In this document: positions 1-8,096 of the stretch, one piece after another | Position numbering within the stretch: position 1 is the stretch's first letter | Layout of the letters: every line of letters begins with the position of its first letter | Assembly (NCBI RefSeq): GCF_010093235.1 | Contig: NZ_PDWP01000016.1 | Span: forward strand, 35,117-99,116 | Length of the DNA stretch: 64,000 bases | DNA from: Pseudoxanthomonas suwonensis | Lineage (GTDB): Bacteria; Pseudomonadota; Gammaproteobacteria; Xanthomonadales; Xanthomonadaceae | Reading direction: 5' to 3' | The notes under the pieces: generated by a model | Seen by the model: only the letters and a program-made list of their open reading frames with translations | The model's database searches: none | What the model was told of the DNA's origin: nothing | Translations under genes and position numbers: made by a program

Positions 1-2
1 AG

Positions 3-329
3 GCCGGCGAACGCGCCCGCTTCCGCCTCGGCGGCATGGTCGAGAAAGGCTCGTTCGAGCGCCCCGCCGGCTCGATGGAGGCCAGTTTCCGCGTGACCGA
101 TGGCGACGCGCAGCTGCCAGTGCGCTACACCGGCATCCTCCCCGACCTGTTCCGCGAGGGCCAGGCGGTGGTCGCCACCGGGCGCATGGAAGGCGGCGTG
201 TTCGTGGCCGAGAACGTGCTGGCCAAGCACGACGAGACCTACATGCCCAAGGAAGTGGCCGACAAGATGGGCGTGGCGCACCAGAAGCACGAGGTGCAGG
301 TGCCGGCGCCCGGGACCGAACAGCAGTGA
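3..329 (+). CDS. ccmE: Cytochrome c maturation heme chaperone CcmE (5' end outside window)
   Basis: CcmE takes heme in the periplasm and passes it to the CcmF/CcmH ligation machinery. The visible part is the soluble beta-barrel: the frame is open from the window edge with [11 protein letters not shown], the family's first conserved block, and ends with LAKHDETY, which holds the covalent heme-binding His followed by the Tyr four residues on. The N-terminal membrane anchor lies upstream of the window, so the true start is not visible. The short tail after the HDE-Y motif is normal for the family. ccmF follows after about 70 nt, as expected in a ccm operon. Confidence 0.95.
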   Translation, partial: AGERARFRLGGMVEKGSFERPAGSMEASFRVTDGDAQLPVRYTGILPDLFREGQAVVATGRMEGGVFVAENVLAKHDETYMPKEVADKMGVAHQKHEVQVPAPGTEQQ

Positions 330-398
330 TGGTCCTGGCCCGCGCCAGGTCGTCCATCCGGGGGACGCATGCTTCCTGTCATGCCGCAGGAGGCAACC

Positions 399-2321
399 AT
401 GCTGCCTGAACTGGGCCAGGTGCTGATGGCCCTGGCGTTGCTGGTCTCCGCCGTGCAGGCGCTGTTGCCGCTGGCCGGGGCCCACCGCAACGATCCGCGG
501 CTGATGGCCTTGGCCCGCCCGGCCAGCTACGCGATGCTGGCGCTGGTCGGCGGCGCCTTCGCCCTGCTGACCTGGGCCTTCGTGTCGCAGGACTTCTCGG
601 TCCGCTACGTCGCCACCAACTCCAACTCGCTGCTGCCGATGGTCTACCGCTACACCGCGGTATGGGGCTCGCACGAGGGCTCGCTGCTGCTGTGGGTGCT
701 GGTGCTGTGCGTGTGGAACGCGCTGGTGGCCGCCCTCTCGGGCAACCTGCCGCAGGCGGTGGTGGCGCGGGTGCTGGGCGTGCTGGGCATCGTCGGCTGC
801 GGCTTCCTCGCCTTCCTGATCTTCACCTCCAACCCGTTCGAGCGCCTGTTGCCGGCGGCGATGGAAGGGCGCGACCTCAATCCGCTGCTGCAGGACCCGG
901 GGATGATCATCCACCCGCCGATGCAGTACGTCGGCTGGGCGGGGTTCTCGGTGCCGTTCGCCTTCGCCATCGCCGCGCTGCTGGACGGCCACATCGATGC
1001 GCGCTGGCTGCGCTGGGTGCGGCCGTGGACCAACGTGGCCTGGGCCTTCCTGACCGTGGGCATCGCCCTGGGCAGCTGGTGGGCCTACTACGAACTGGGC
1101 TGGGGCGGCTGGTGGTTCTGGGATCCGGTGGAGAACGCGGCATTCATGCCATGGCTCGTGGGCGCAGCCCTGATCCACTCCCAGGCCGTGACCGAGAAGC
1201 GCGGCAGCTTCCCCGGCTGGACCCTGCTGCTGGCCATCGCCGCGTTCTCGCTGTCGCTGATGGGAACCTTCCTGGTGCGCTCGGGCGTGCTGACCAGCGT
1301 GCACGCCTTCGCCGCCGATCCGTCGCGCGGCCTGTTCATCCTGGTATTCCTGGGCCTGGTGATCGGCGGCTCGCTGCTGCTGTACGCGCTGCGCGCCGGG
1401 CGCCTGGACCCGGGCGCCGGCTTCCAGCCGGTCTCGCGCGAGACCCTGCTGCTGCTCAACAACCTGCTGCTGGCCAGCGCCTGCGCGATGATCCTGCTGG
1501 GCACGCTTTACCCGCTGCTGGCCGATGCCCTGGACCTGGGCAAGATCTCGGTCGGCCCGCCCTACTTCAGCCTGCTGTTCTTCGTGCTGATGGCGCCGCT
1601 GCTGGCGCTGGTGCCGCTGGGCCCGCTGGCGCGCTGGCAGCGCGAGCAGCCGTCGAAGCTGGCCGCCGCGCTGCTGCCGTGGCTGGGCGTGGCCCTGGGC
1701 GCCGGGGTGGCCGCCTACTTCACCGCGCCGCAGGGCGCGTGGAAGACCGCGCTCGGCGTCGCCGGCGCGGCCTGGGTCGGGCTGGGCACGCTGCGCTTCG
1801 TGTGGGCGCGGCTGCGCAACAGCGGCCGCCTGACCGCAGAGATGTGGGGCATGGTCCTGGCCCACCTGGGCTTGGCCGTGTTCGTGGTCGGCGCCCTGCT
1901 GGTGGAGGCGCAGAACGTGCAGCGCGAAGTGGCACTCAAGCCGGGCCAGACCCTGGAGGTCGGCCGTCATGCCTTCCTGTTCCAGGGCGTGGACCAGCTG
2001 CAGGGCCCGAACTACCTGGCCGACCGCGGACACGTGCAGGTCCTGCGCGACGGCCGTGCGCTGGCCCTGCTGCATCCGGAGAAACGCGCCTACGCCAGCG
2101 GCGGCCAGGTGATGACCGAAGCTGGCATCCGTCCCGGCGTGACCGCCGACGTCTACGTCGCCCTGGGCGAGTCGCTGGGCGATGGTGCCTGGGCGGTGCG
2201 CGTGCACATCAAGCCATTCGTCCGCTGGATCTGGGGCGGTGCGGCGCTGATGGCGCTGGGCGGCCTGGTGGCCGCCGGCGACCGCCGCTTCCGCCGCGTG
2301 AGCAAGGAGAAGACCGCATGA
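399..2321 (+). CDS. ccmF: Cytochrome c maturation heme lyase subunit CcmF
   Basis: Polytopic inner-membrane protein of the system I heme lyase that attaches heme to apocytochrome c. It is 640 residues of nearly continuous hydrophobic segments, close to the usual 630-660. The diagnostic tryptophan-rich WWD motif GWGGWWFWDPVENAAF lies at about residues 235-250. The start at 399 was chosen because a perfect AGGAGG lies at 388-393, five bases upstream; earlier in-frame ATGs at 369 and 381 lack this. The stop overlaps the ccmG start (ATGA at 2318-2321), so the two are translationally coupled. Confidence 0.95.
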   Translation: MLPELGQVLMALALLVSAVQALLPLAGAHRNDPRLMALARPASYAMLALVGGAFALLTWAFVSQDFSVRYVATNSNSLLPMVYRYTAVWGSHEGSLLLWVLVLCVWNALVAALSGNLPQAVVARVLGVLGIVGCGFLAFLIFTSNPFERLLPAAMEGRDLNPLLQDPGMIIHPPMQYVGWAGFSVPFAFAIAALLDGHIDARWLRWVRPWTNVAWAFLTVGIALGSWWAYYELGWGGWWFWDPVENAAFMPWLVGAALIHSQAVTEKRGSFPGWTLLLAIAAFSLSLMGTFLVRSGVLTSVHAFAADPSRGLFILVFLGLVIGGSLLLYALRAGRLDPGAGFQPVSRETLLLLNNLLLASACAMILLGTLYPLLADALDLGKISVGPPYFSLLFFVLMAPLLALVPLGPLARWQREQPSKLAAALLPWLGVALGAGVAAYFTAPQGAWKTALGVAGAAWVGLGTLRFVWARLRNSGRLTAEMWGMVLAHLGLAVFVVGALLVEAQNVQREVALKPGQTLEVGRHAFLFQGVDQLQGPNYLADRGHVQVLRDGRALALLHPEKRAYASGGQVMTEAGIRPGVTADVYVALGESLGDGAWAVRVHIKPFVRWIWGGAALMALGGLVAAGDRRFRRVSKEKTA

Positions 2322-2893
2322 ACACTCCGCAGAAACCGCAGGGCCTGCCGGTGGTCGCCGTGGTGATCGGCGCCCTGTTCTTCGTCGGCCTGCTGGGCCT
2401 GATGCTGCACGGGGTGATGCGTTCCGGCGATGCCGACCGCGACGTGCTGCCCTCGGCCCTGATCGGCAAGCCCGCGCCGGAATTCGTGCTGCCGATGCTG
2501 CACGACCCGTCGGGGCGGATCGGTTCGGCCGAGCTGCGCGGCGCGCCCTACGTGCTGAACGTCTGGGGCAGCTGGTGCGCGGCCTGCCGCGAGGAGCACC
2601 CGGTGCTGACCCGGTTCGCCGAGACCCGCCGCGTGCGCGTGGTCGGCTACAACTGGAAGGACGAGCCGGACGACGCGCTGCGCTGGCTGGAACAGTTCGG
2701 CAACCCGTTCTTCGTGGTCCTGGCCGACTACGAGGGCCGCTACGCGCTGGACTGGGGCGTGGCCGGCGCACCGGAGACCTTCCTGGTCGACGGCGCCGGC
2801 GTGGTGCGCTGGAAGCACACCGGCCCGCTGACCGAGGAGGTCGTGGCCGAGCGCCTGCTGCCGGCGCTGGAACAGGTGGAGCGGACGAAATGA
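2318..2893 (+). CDS. ccmG: Thiol:disulfide interchange protein CcmG/DsbE
   Basis: Membrane-anchored periplasmic thioredoxin-like protein that keeps apocytochrome c cysteines reduced for heme attachment. It has 191 residues: one N-terminal membrane segment (about 11-32), then a thioredoxin fold with the redox motif WCAAC (Cys87, Cys90) and the cis-proline region GVAGAPETF. The family motif is usually WCPTC or WCPSC, so the Ala-Ala spacer is a variant. It overlaps ccmF and ccmH by ATGA at both ends, consistent with one coupled operon. Confidence 0.94.
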   Translation: MNTPQKPQGLPVVAVVIGALFFVGLLGLMLHGVMRSGDADRDVLPSALIGKPAPEFVLPMLHDPSGRIGSAELRGAPYVLNVWGSWCAACREEHPVLTRFAETRRVRVVGYNWKDEPDDALRWLEQFGNPFFVVLADYEGRYALDWGVAGAPETFLVDGAGVVRWKHTGPLTEEVVAERLLPALEQVERTK

Positions 2894-3359
2894 GCACCAC
2901 CGTGCGCGCCCGCGCCTGGCGCCTGCTGCTGGCCGCCCTGCTGGCCGCGGCGCATGCGCCGCTGGCGCTGGCCCAGGTGGCCGGCGATCCGGCCCCGCTG
3001 GCCTTCAGCGACGCCGCCGAGGAGGCGCGCTTCCGCGCCCTCACCGCCGAACTGCGCTGCGTGATGTGCCAGAACCAGTCGCTGGCCGATTCCAACGCAC
3101 AGATCGCCCATGACATGCGCCGCGAGGTGCTGGCGCTGATGCGCCAGGGCCGCAGCGACGCGCAGATCCGCCAGCACCTGGTCGAGCGCTACGGCGAGTT
3201 CGTGCTGTACCGGCCGCCGTGGACCGCCACACCTGGCTGCTGTGGTTCGGTCCGGGCCTGGTCCTGCTGGGCGGCGCGGCGGTGGTGTGGACCATCGTGC
3301 GCCGCCGTGCACAGGTCGCCCCGGAGCGCGACGACGACACCTCGGAGCAGGAATGGTGA
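2890..3359 (+). pseudogene. ccmH: Cytochrome c maturation protein CcmH, apparent single-base frameshift
   Basis: CcmH is the periplasmic thiol reductase subunit of the heme lyase. The start (ATGA overlap with ccmG), signal peptide and redox motif LRCVMCQNQS (Cys57, Cys60) are intact in one frame up to YGEFVLYRPP at about 3219. The expected C-terminal membrane helix (RHTWLLWFGP onward, about 3225-3330) is in the next frame and ends at the TGA at 3357-3359, just inside ccmI. One missing base near 3211-3222 explains this: CCGCCGTGGAC would need to be CCGCCGCTGGAC to give RPPLDRHTW. Unrepaired, the first frame stays open by chance into metX. This is either a sequencing error or a real lesion that would remove the membrane anchor. 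Confidence 0.85.
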
Positions 3360-4375
3360 GCACCCCTGTCCTGCTGTTCGGCCTGCTGGCCCTATGCGTG
3401 GTGCTGGCGGTCTCGACCTGGGTCCTGCTGCCGCTGGCCCGCCGCGGCGCGATCGTCGCCGGCGTGGCGGCCCTGTGCGCCGGCCCCTTCGCCCTTTACC
3501 TGATGGTCGGTACGCCCGAGGCGCTGCGCGATCCGAGCGCGAACATCGCCGAGCCGGCAAGCCTGGAAGAGGCCGTGGCCCAGCTGGCCGCCGAGCTGGA
3601 ACGCAATCCCGACCAGCCCGAAGGCTGGGCGCTGCTGGCCCGTTCCTATTCCACCCTCGGCAACCACGACGGCGCCCGCGACGCCTACGCGCGCGCGCTG
3701 CAGCTGGCGCCGGACGAGCCCGACCTGCTGGTCGACGCCGCCGAGGCCCGCGCCCTTGCGCATCCGCAGCGCCTGCTCGACGAACAGTCCATGGCCTGGC
3801 TGCAGCGCGCACGCCAGCTCCGCCCCGACCATGCCCGCGCCGGCTGGTTCATCGGCGTCGCCCAGCGCCAGGCCGGCCAGGCCGCCGAGGCCGCGCGCAC
3901 CTGGGAATCGCTGCTGTCCGGGGTCGACGAGGCCACCGCGCGCAGCCTGCGGGTACAGATCGACGCCGCCCGTGCCGATGCCGGCCTGCCGCCGCTGGAC
4001 GCGCCGGCCGCGGTGGCGCCCGGCCAGGGCCTGAAGGTGAGGGTCGCGCTGGATCCCGCCTTCGCCGAACGCGCACGCCTGGACGGCGAGGCCGCGGTGT
4101 TCGTGCTGGCGCGCGTGCCCGACGGCCCGCCGATGCCGGTGGCGGTCGAACGCCACCGCGTGCGCGACCTGCCGCTGGAAGTGGTGCTGGACGACCGCGA
4201 CAGCCCGATGCCGACCCAGAAGCTGTCGACGATGGACGAGGTCGAAGTGCTGGCGCGGATCTCCGCCGCCGGCAGCGCCAACCGCGGCGAAGGCGACGTG
4301 GAATCGGCCCCGGTGCGCGTGCGCCTGCCGGCCGAAGGCACGGTGGAGCTGACCCTGGGCGCGCCCGCGCCCTGA
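3353..4375 (+). CDS. ccmI: Cytochrome c maturation protein CcmI (TPR)
   Basis: CcmI presents apocytochrome c to the heme lyase. The 340-residue product has two N-terminal membrane segments (about 5-25 and 35-55), a TPR region (about 80-220, including NPDQPEGWALLARSYSTLGN), and a C-terminal periplasmic beta-rich domain (about 230-340, beginning near LKVRVALDPAF) as in CcmI/CycH proteins. Its ATG lies inside the 3' end of ccmH (4-codon overlap), with the codon order GGAATGGTGAGC. It is the last gene of the ccm block; a GC-rich hairpin follows. Confidence 0.93.
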   Translation: MVSTPVLLFGLLALCVVLAVSTWVLLPLARRGAIVAGVAALCAGPFALYLMVGTPEALRDPSANIAEPASLEEAVAQLAAELERNPDQPEGWALLARSYSTLGNHDGARDAYARALQLAPDEPDLLVDAAEARALAHPQRLLDEQSMAWLQRARQLRPDHARAGWFIGVAQRQAGQAAEAARTWESLLSGVDEATARSLRVQIDAARADAGLPPLDAPAAVAPGQGLKVRVALDPAFAERARLDGEAAVFVLARVPDGPPMPVAVERHRVRDLPLEVVLDDRDSPMPTQKLSTMDEVEVLARISAAGSANRGEGDVESAPVRVRLPAEGTVELTLGAPAP

Positions 4376-4390
4376 GCTTGCGCAATGGAT

Positions 4391-4411
4391 GGGCCGGCCT
4401 TGCGCCGGCCC
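4391..4411 (+). terminator. GC hairpin after ccmI, no U-tract
   Basis: GGGCCGG (4391-4397) pairs with CCGGCCC (4405-4411) across a 7-nt loop. There is no T-run, so it is at best a weak or Rho-assisted terminator for the ccm operon. Confidence 0.35.
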
Positions 4412-4473
4412 GCCGGTGCGGCAGTGGATCGTTTCAGCCGTCACCGGCGACACCCGCGCCGGGACGATGCCGT

Positions 4474-4479
4474 TACACT
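4474..4479 (+). promoter_or_regulatory. Putative -10 element of metX
   Basis: TACACT fits a sigma70 -10 hexamer. A start about seven bases downstream would be near 4486, only about three bases before the metX ATG at 4489, so the transcript would be nearly leaderless. No Shine-Dalgarno sequence is visible before the ATG, which agrees. No clear -35 is seen. Confidence 0.4.
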
Positions 4480-4488
4480 GCGCCGCCT

Positions 4489-5631
4489 ATGCCGGCATCC
4501 GATTACGAGTTCATCCCCCCCGGCAGCCGCTTCCATGCGCTGCCCTCGCCGTTCCCCATGAAGCGTGGCGGCGCGCTGCACGGCGCGCGCGTGGCCTATG
4601 AGACCTGGGGCACGCTGGCGCCCGACGCCGGCAACGCGGTGCTGGTCCTCACCGGCCTGTCACCCGACGCGCATGCCGCCTCCGGCCCGCACCACCCGGA
4701 ACCGGGCTGGTGGGAATCGATGCTCGGCCCCGGCAAGCCGATCGACACCAACCGCTGGTTCGTGGTCTGCGTCAACGCGCTGGGCAGCTGCAAGGGTTCG
4801 ACCGGCCCGGCCTCGCTGGATCCGGCCACCGGCCAGCTGTACCGCCTGGCCTTCCCCGAACTGTCGATCGAGGACGTGGCCGATGCCGCCGCCTCGGTGG
4901 TGCGCGGGCTGGGCATCGAACAGCTGGCCTGCGTGATCGGCAACTCGATGGGCGGCATGACCGCGCTGGGCCTGCTGCTGCGGCATCCGGGCATCGCCCG
5001 CAGCCACATCAACATCTCCGGCAGCGCGCGCGCCCTGCCGTTCTCCATTGCCGTGCGCTCGCTGCAACGCGAGGCCATCCGCCTGGATCCGAACTGGAAC
5101 GGCGGAAATTACGACCACGACACCTGGCCCGAGTCGGGCATGCGCATCGCCCGCAAGCTGGGCGTGATCACCTACCGCTCTGCGCTGGAATGGGACGGCC
5201 GCTTCGGGCGCGTGCGCCTGGACCAGAGTTCGCCCTTCGCCAACGGCAATGGCGAGGAGGATCCGTTCGGGCTGGAATTCCAGGTCGAGAGCTACCTGGA
5301 GGGCCACGCGCGCCGCTTCGTGCGCCGCTACGACCCCAACTGCTACCTCTACCTGAGCCGTTCGATGGACTGGTTCGACGCGGCCGAGTACGGCGACGGC
5401 GACGTGCTTGCCGGGCTGGCCACGATCCGCATCGAGCGCACCCTGGCGATCGGCGCCAACACCGACATCCTGTTCCCGGTGCAGCAGCAGCAGGAAGTGG
5501 CCGAGGGCCTGGCCCGCGGCGGCGCCGATGCCGAGTTCCTCGGCATGGACTCGCCCCAGGGCCACGACGCCTTCCTGGTGGACTTCGCCCGTTTCGGTCC
5601 GGCGGTCCAGGGCTTCCTGGATCGGCTATGA
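4489..5631 (+). CDS. metX: MetX-family serine/homoserine O-acyltransferase
   Basis: Alpha/beta-hydrolase acyltransferase of 380 residues, the normal MetX length. The nucleophile elbow is GNSMGG (Ser153), with Asp326 (ANTDILFP) and His359 (GHDAF) completing the triad; the oxyanion region shows VNALGSCKGSTGP. MetX enzymes acylate homoserine for methionine synthesis, but several xanthomonad members have been shown to be serine O-succinyltransferases acting in cysteine synthesis (UniProt naming, based on published family-wide assays). The cysteine dioxygenase gene directly downstream fits a cysteine-related role. Sequence reading alone cannot separate the two activities. Confidence 0.88.
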   Translation: MPASDYEFIPPGSRFHALPSPFPMKRGGALHGARVAYETWGTLAPDAGNAVLVLTGLSPDAHAASGPHHPEPGWWESMLGPGKPIDTNRWFVVCVNALGSCKGSTGPASLDPATGQLYRLAFPELSIEDVADAAASVVRGLGIEQLACVIGNSMGGMTALGLLLRHPGIARSHINISGSARALPFSIAVRSLQREAIRLDPNWNGGNYDHDTWPESGMRIARKLGVITYRSALEWDGRFGRVRLDQSSPFANGNGEEDPFGLEFQVESYLEGHARRFVRRYDPNCYLYLSRSMDWFDAAEYGDGDVLAGLATIRIERTLAIGANTDILFPVQQQQEVAEGLARGGADAEFLGMDSPQGHDAFLVDFARFGPAVQGFLDRL

Positions 5632-5706
5632 TCGTTTCCCGCGAAACATTCTTCTAACGTCCGCGCCGCTACCCTGCCGCCGCGACGTACGGCACAGGCA
5701 ACTGGT

Positions 5707-6291
5707 GTGGATTTCCCGGGCAAGCACAAGATGGTGGCCGCGCTGGACGCGGCCGTGGCGCTCGGCGACGGGCATGCGGTCACGGCCGCCCTGCGCGGCG
5801 CCCTGGTCTCGCTGTTCGCCGACCGCGAGGTCGGCCTGCCGCCACAGATCCTGCAGCCGATCGCCGACCACTACGCCCGCCGCGAGCTCTACACCAGCCC
5901 GGACCTGGGCTACAGCGTGGTGGCGATGACCTGGGGACCCGGCCAGGGCACCCATATCCACGACCACGACGGCGCCTGGTGCGTGGAAGGCGTGTGGCAC
6001 GGGCGCCTGGCCATCACCCGCTACGAGCCGCTGGCCCGCGAGGGCGAGCGCTGGCGCTTCGAGGCGGTGGACGACATCGAGGCTGCGCCGGGATCGGCCG
6101 GCAGCCTGATCCCGCCGCACGAGTACCACGCCATCCGCAATCCGCAGGACGAGGCCGTCGCCGTTTCGCTGCACGTCTACCAGCACCCGCTGCTGCGCTG
6201 CCATGTCTTCGTCCCGGAGCAGGAGGACACCGGCGCCGCAGGCTGGACCCGGCGCGAGGAACGCCAGCTCTGCACGGATCCGGGCGCCTAG
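5707..6291 (+). CDS. Cysteine dioxygenase family protein (cupin)
   Basis: Non-heme iron thiol dioxygenase, predicted to oxidise cysteine (or a small thiol) to the sulfinate. In 194 residues the cupin motif THIHDHDGAWC places iron ligands His83 and His85, and His141 lies in PPHEYHAIRN, spaced as in the family (86, 88, 140 in the mammalian enzyme). The chosen start is GTG at 5707; an ATG at 5731 is an alternative and no strong ribosome site favours either. The gene lies 75 nt after metX on the same strand, linking thiol synthesis and catabolism. Substrate could also be 3-mercaptopropionate. Confidence 0.85.
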   Translation: MDFPGKHKMVAALDAAVALGDGHAVTAALRGALVSLFADREVGLPPQILQPIADHYARRELYTSPDLGYSVVAMTWGPGQGTHIHDHDGAWCVEGVWHGRLAITRYEPLAREGERWRFEAVDDIEAAPGSAGSLIPPHEYHAIRNPQDEAVAVSLHVYQHPLLRCHVFVPEQEDTGAAGWTRREERQLCTDPGA

Positions 6292-6305
6292 CGGCCCGCG
6301 TCCGC

Positions 6306-6311
6306 TATACT
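6306..6311 (+). promoter_or_regulatory. Putative -10 element of tRNA-Leu
   Basis: TATACT lies 10 nt upstream of the first tRNA base, followed by a GC-rich discriminator. No convincing -35 is visible at the usual spacing. Confidence 0.45.
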
Positions 6312-6321
6312 GCGCCCCCGC

Positions 6322-6407
6322 GCCGAAGTGGCGGAATGGTAGACGCAGCGGACTCAAAATCCGCCGCCCTTAAAAGCGTGTGGGTTCGAGTCCCACCTTC
6401 GGCACCA
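6322..6407 (+). tRNA. tRNA-Leu (CAA)
   Basis: The acceptor stem GCCGAAG pairs with CTTCGGC, followed by A and an encoded CCA (6405-6407). The anticodon arm GCGGA-CTCAAAA-TCCGC gives anticodon CAA, reading UUG. A long variable arm (GCCCTTAAAAGCGT region) marks a class II tRNA, and the T-arm GTGGGTTCGAGTCCCAC is intact. Length is 86 nt. Confidence 0.97.
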
Positions 6408-6416
6408 GTTGCAGGA

Positions 6417-6445
6417 AACGCCCCGGCCACGCACCGGGGCGTTTT
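6417..6445 (+). terminator. Rho-independent terminator after tRNA-Leu
   Basis: A 10-bp stem AACGCCCCGG / CCGGGGCGTT with a 7-nt loop (CCACGCA), followed by TTCGTTT, starts 10 nt after the tRNA CCA. Confidence 0.8.
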
Positions 6446-6611
6446 CGTTTGTGCGATCCAGCGCCCGCGGCAGCGCGGCTGAATCAGGCGCAACCTGTAA
6501 TTCTCCGGAAAGGTACAGACCGGCGGCGGCATGGGAGATTCCAGCCGTTCTTCCCCACCACGCGCCTGCGCCGGCGGCCACGCCCGCGGGCGCAGTAGCC
6601 GCGGAGCCTCC

Positions 6612-7142
6612 ATGTACCTGACCTGCGCACGCATCCTCGCCGCCTTCCTCCTGTCGTTCCTTGCCGTGGCCGATGCGGCGCAGGCCGCGCGTCCACGCGA
6701 AGGCGGCGAGGAGGTCGTCGAGACCTTCGAGGTTCCCGGCACGCCGCGCGACCGCATCTACGCCGCGGCCAAGCTGTGGGCGCTGGGCAAGCTCAATTCC
6801 TCGCGCGGCGCGATCGACTTCGAGAGCCCGGAGGAAGGCATCCTGATCGGCAACGGCGTGATCGGCTACCCGTGCTACAGCCTGTTCGCGTGCATGGGCA
6901 AGACCGAATGGAAGGCGCGTTTCACCCTGCGCATCGACGTCAAGGACGGCCGTTACCGGATGACCTTCTCCAACCTCAACGTGATGTGGCCGGCATCATT
7001 CGAGGATGGCCGCGGCGAACCGGCCTACGACGGGCCGATCAGCCGTTCGCGCGACCGCGCCAACCTGGAGCGGGCGTTCCACGACCTGGGCATCGAACTG
7101 CGCGAGGCCATCCTGCGCGCGCCGCGCGACGCGGACTGGTAG
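6612..7142 (+). CDS. Secreted DUF4468-type protein
   Basis: A 176-residue product with a signal peptide (about 1-24, ending AAQA) and a domain that resembles DUF4468 (TBP-like fold): VPGTPRDRIYAAAKLWALGK near the start, then a segment on gaining and losing sequence identity with IGNGVIGYPCYSLFACMGK and a beta-rich FTLRIDVKDGRYRMTFSNL. The molecular function of this family is unknown. The start at 6612 was chosen because it gives a proper signal peptide; the in-frame ATG at 6531 does not. A terminator follows at 7171. Confidence 0.75.
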   Translation: MYLTCARILAAFLLSFLAVADAAQAARPREGGEEVVETFEVPGTPRDRIYAAAKLWALGKLNSSRGAIDFESPEEGILIGNGVIGYPCYSLFACMGKTEWKARFTLRIDVKDGRYRMTFSNLNVMWPASFEDGRGEPAYDGPISRSRDRANLERAFHDLGIELREAILRAPRDADW

Positions 7143-7170
7143 GAACGGAAGTTCCAGCCCGGAATGCACG

Positions 7171-7196
7171 AAGGCCCGCTTGCGCGGGCCTTCTTC
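7171..7196. terminator. Terminator between convergent genes
   Basis: AAGGCCCGC (7171-7179) pairs with GCGGGCCTT (7184-7192), followed by CTTCGTTT. It ends the plus-strand gene; the minus-strand gene at 7269 reads toward it as well. Confidence 0.7.
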
Positions 7197-7268
7197 GTTT
7201 CGTGACAGTGGGCATCCCCGCTGCCCCTGGGGCCGGCGGCCTCCGCGGGCGGCCGGCCCCCTGGGAGG

Positions 7269-7505
7269 TCAGGCCGCGTTAACGGCCGCCTCGTAATGGC
7301 GCCCGGCGAGCTTGGCCACCAGTTCCTCGCACAGGGATTCCAGCGCCATGATGCGCACCGTACCGAAGTGGGCCAGGCGCACCAGCCGCTCGACATAGAT
7401 CTCGCGTCCGTATTCGACGGTTTCCAGCATGGACTTGGTGAAGCCGTTCGGCATGAAGCCGCGGGTCCCGTCCTTGCTGCCGCCAACGTAAAGCACGATC
7501 GACAT
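7269..7505 (-). CDS. Conserved small hypothetical protein
   Basis: A 78-residue protein with no signal peptide or membrane segment, beginning MSIVLYVGGSKDGTRGFMPN. I do not recognise a family. The ribosome site AAGAGGA lies eight bases upstream of the ATG at 7503-7505, which supports translation. The C-terminal half (RLVRLAHFGTVRIMALESLC) looks like a mixed alpha/beta fold. It is transcribed convergently with the DUF4468 gene. Confidence 0.6.
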   Translation of the reverse strand: MSIVLYVGGSKDGTRGFMPNGFTKSMLETVEYGREIYVERLVRLAHFGTVRIMALESLCEELVAKLAGRHYEAAVNAA

Positions 7506-7650
7506 GGCCGTTGTCCTCTTCTTGTTCTTGTCTGACCAGGCGGCGGGATTCTGCGCAACCCGGCGTTAGGAACTCGTGCAACCAATGTGCGCATACCGTG
7601 TTTCCACTGCGCGACAAGGACATTTCGTGGAGGCGACAGTCAGCCTGCGT

Positions 7651-8094
7651 TTAGCGCCACGGCCACCAGCCATGGCCGTGCAGTGCGTAATGGTCGGCGG
7701 CGCGCTCGAGCGGATTGCGCACGGAGATGCCGCCGCAGAGGAAGTAGACCGGCACGAACAGCGGCCCCAGCAGCATGTACTGGTAGACGTGGGCGCGCTC
7801 GTGGTCGCCGAGGCGCACCTGCGGGTGCAGGCAGCGCCCGGCGCGATGCTCGTAGGTGCTGCAGCGCACGTCGAGGCCGGGACCGGTGGCCAGGACCACG
7901 TTGCCCAGGGTCATCGCCCCGCCCGGCCCCCAGGGCCAGCGGACGAAGACGATGGCCAGGTCGCGTCGATCCAGCCGGATGCGTGCGCCCCATGGCAGGC
8001 CGGCGATGCCCGCCAGCAGGCCGGCCGCGGTCCACGGCGAGGCCCAGGCGAAGCCGAGCAGCAGCGCCAGCCCGCGCACGAGGCGGGCCGGCAT
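7651..8094 (-). CDS. Membrane protein with HERAH motif, function unknown
   Basis: A 147-residue protein with an N-terminal hydrophobic region (about 5-35), a soluble beta-rich middle, and HERAHVYQYM followed by a second hydrophobic stretch (LLGPLFVPVYFLCGG). The HExxH-like HERAH motif resembles a zinc-peptidase helix, but the spacing is not canonical (no free HExxH) and activity is not claimed. Its ATG begins two bases after the PspC-domain gene stops, so both are probably one transcript at the distal end of the pha operon. Confidence 0.65.
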   Translation of the reverse strand: MPARLVRGLALLLGFAWASPWTAAGLLAGIAGLPWGARIRLDRRDLAIVFVRWPWGPGGAMTLGNVVLATGPGLDVRCSTYEHRAGRCLHPQVRLGDHERAHVYQYMLLGPLFVPVYFLCGGISVRNPLERAADHYALHGHGWWPWR

Positions 8095-8096
8095 GC

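Noticed and set aside
2575..5631. A plus-strand frame open for about 1,000 codons that seems to fuse ccmH to metX
   Set aside because: The middle runs over ccmI in the wrong frame and reads as Arg/Pro/Ala-rich nonsense; the fusion arises only because ccmH has lost a base and GC-rich DNA rarely shows stops.
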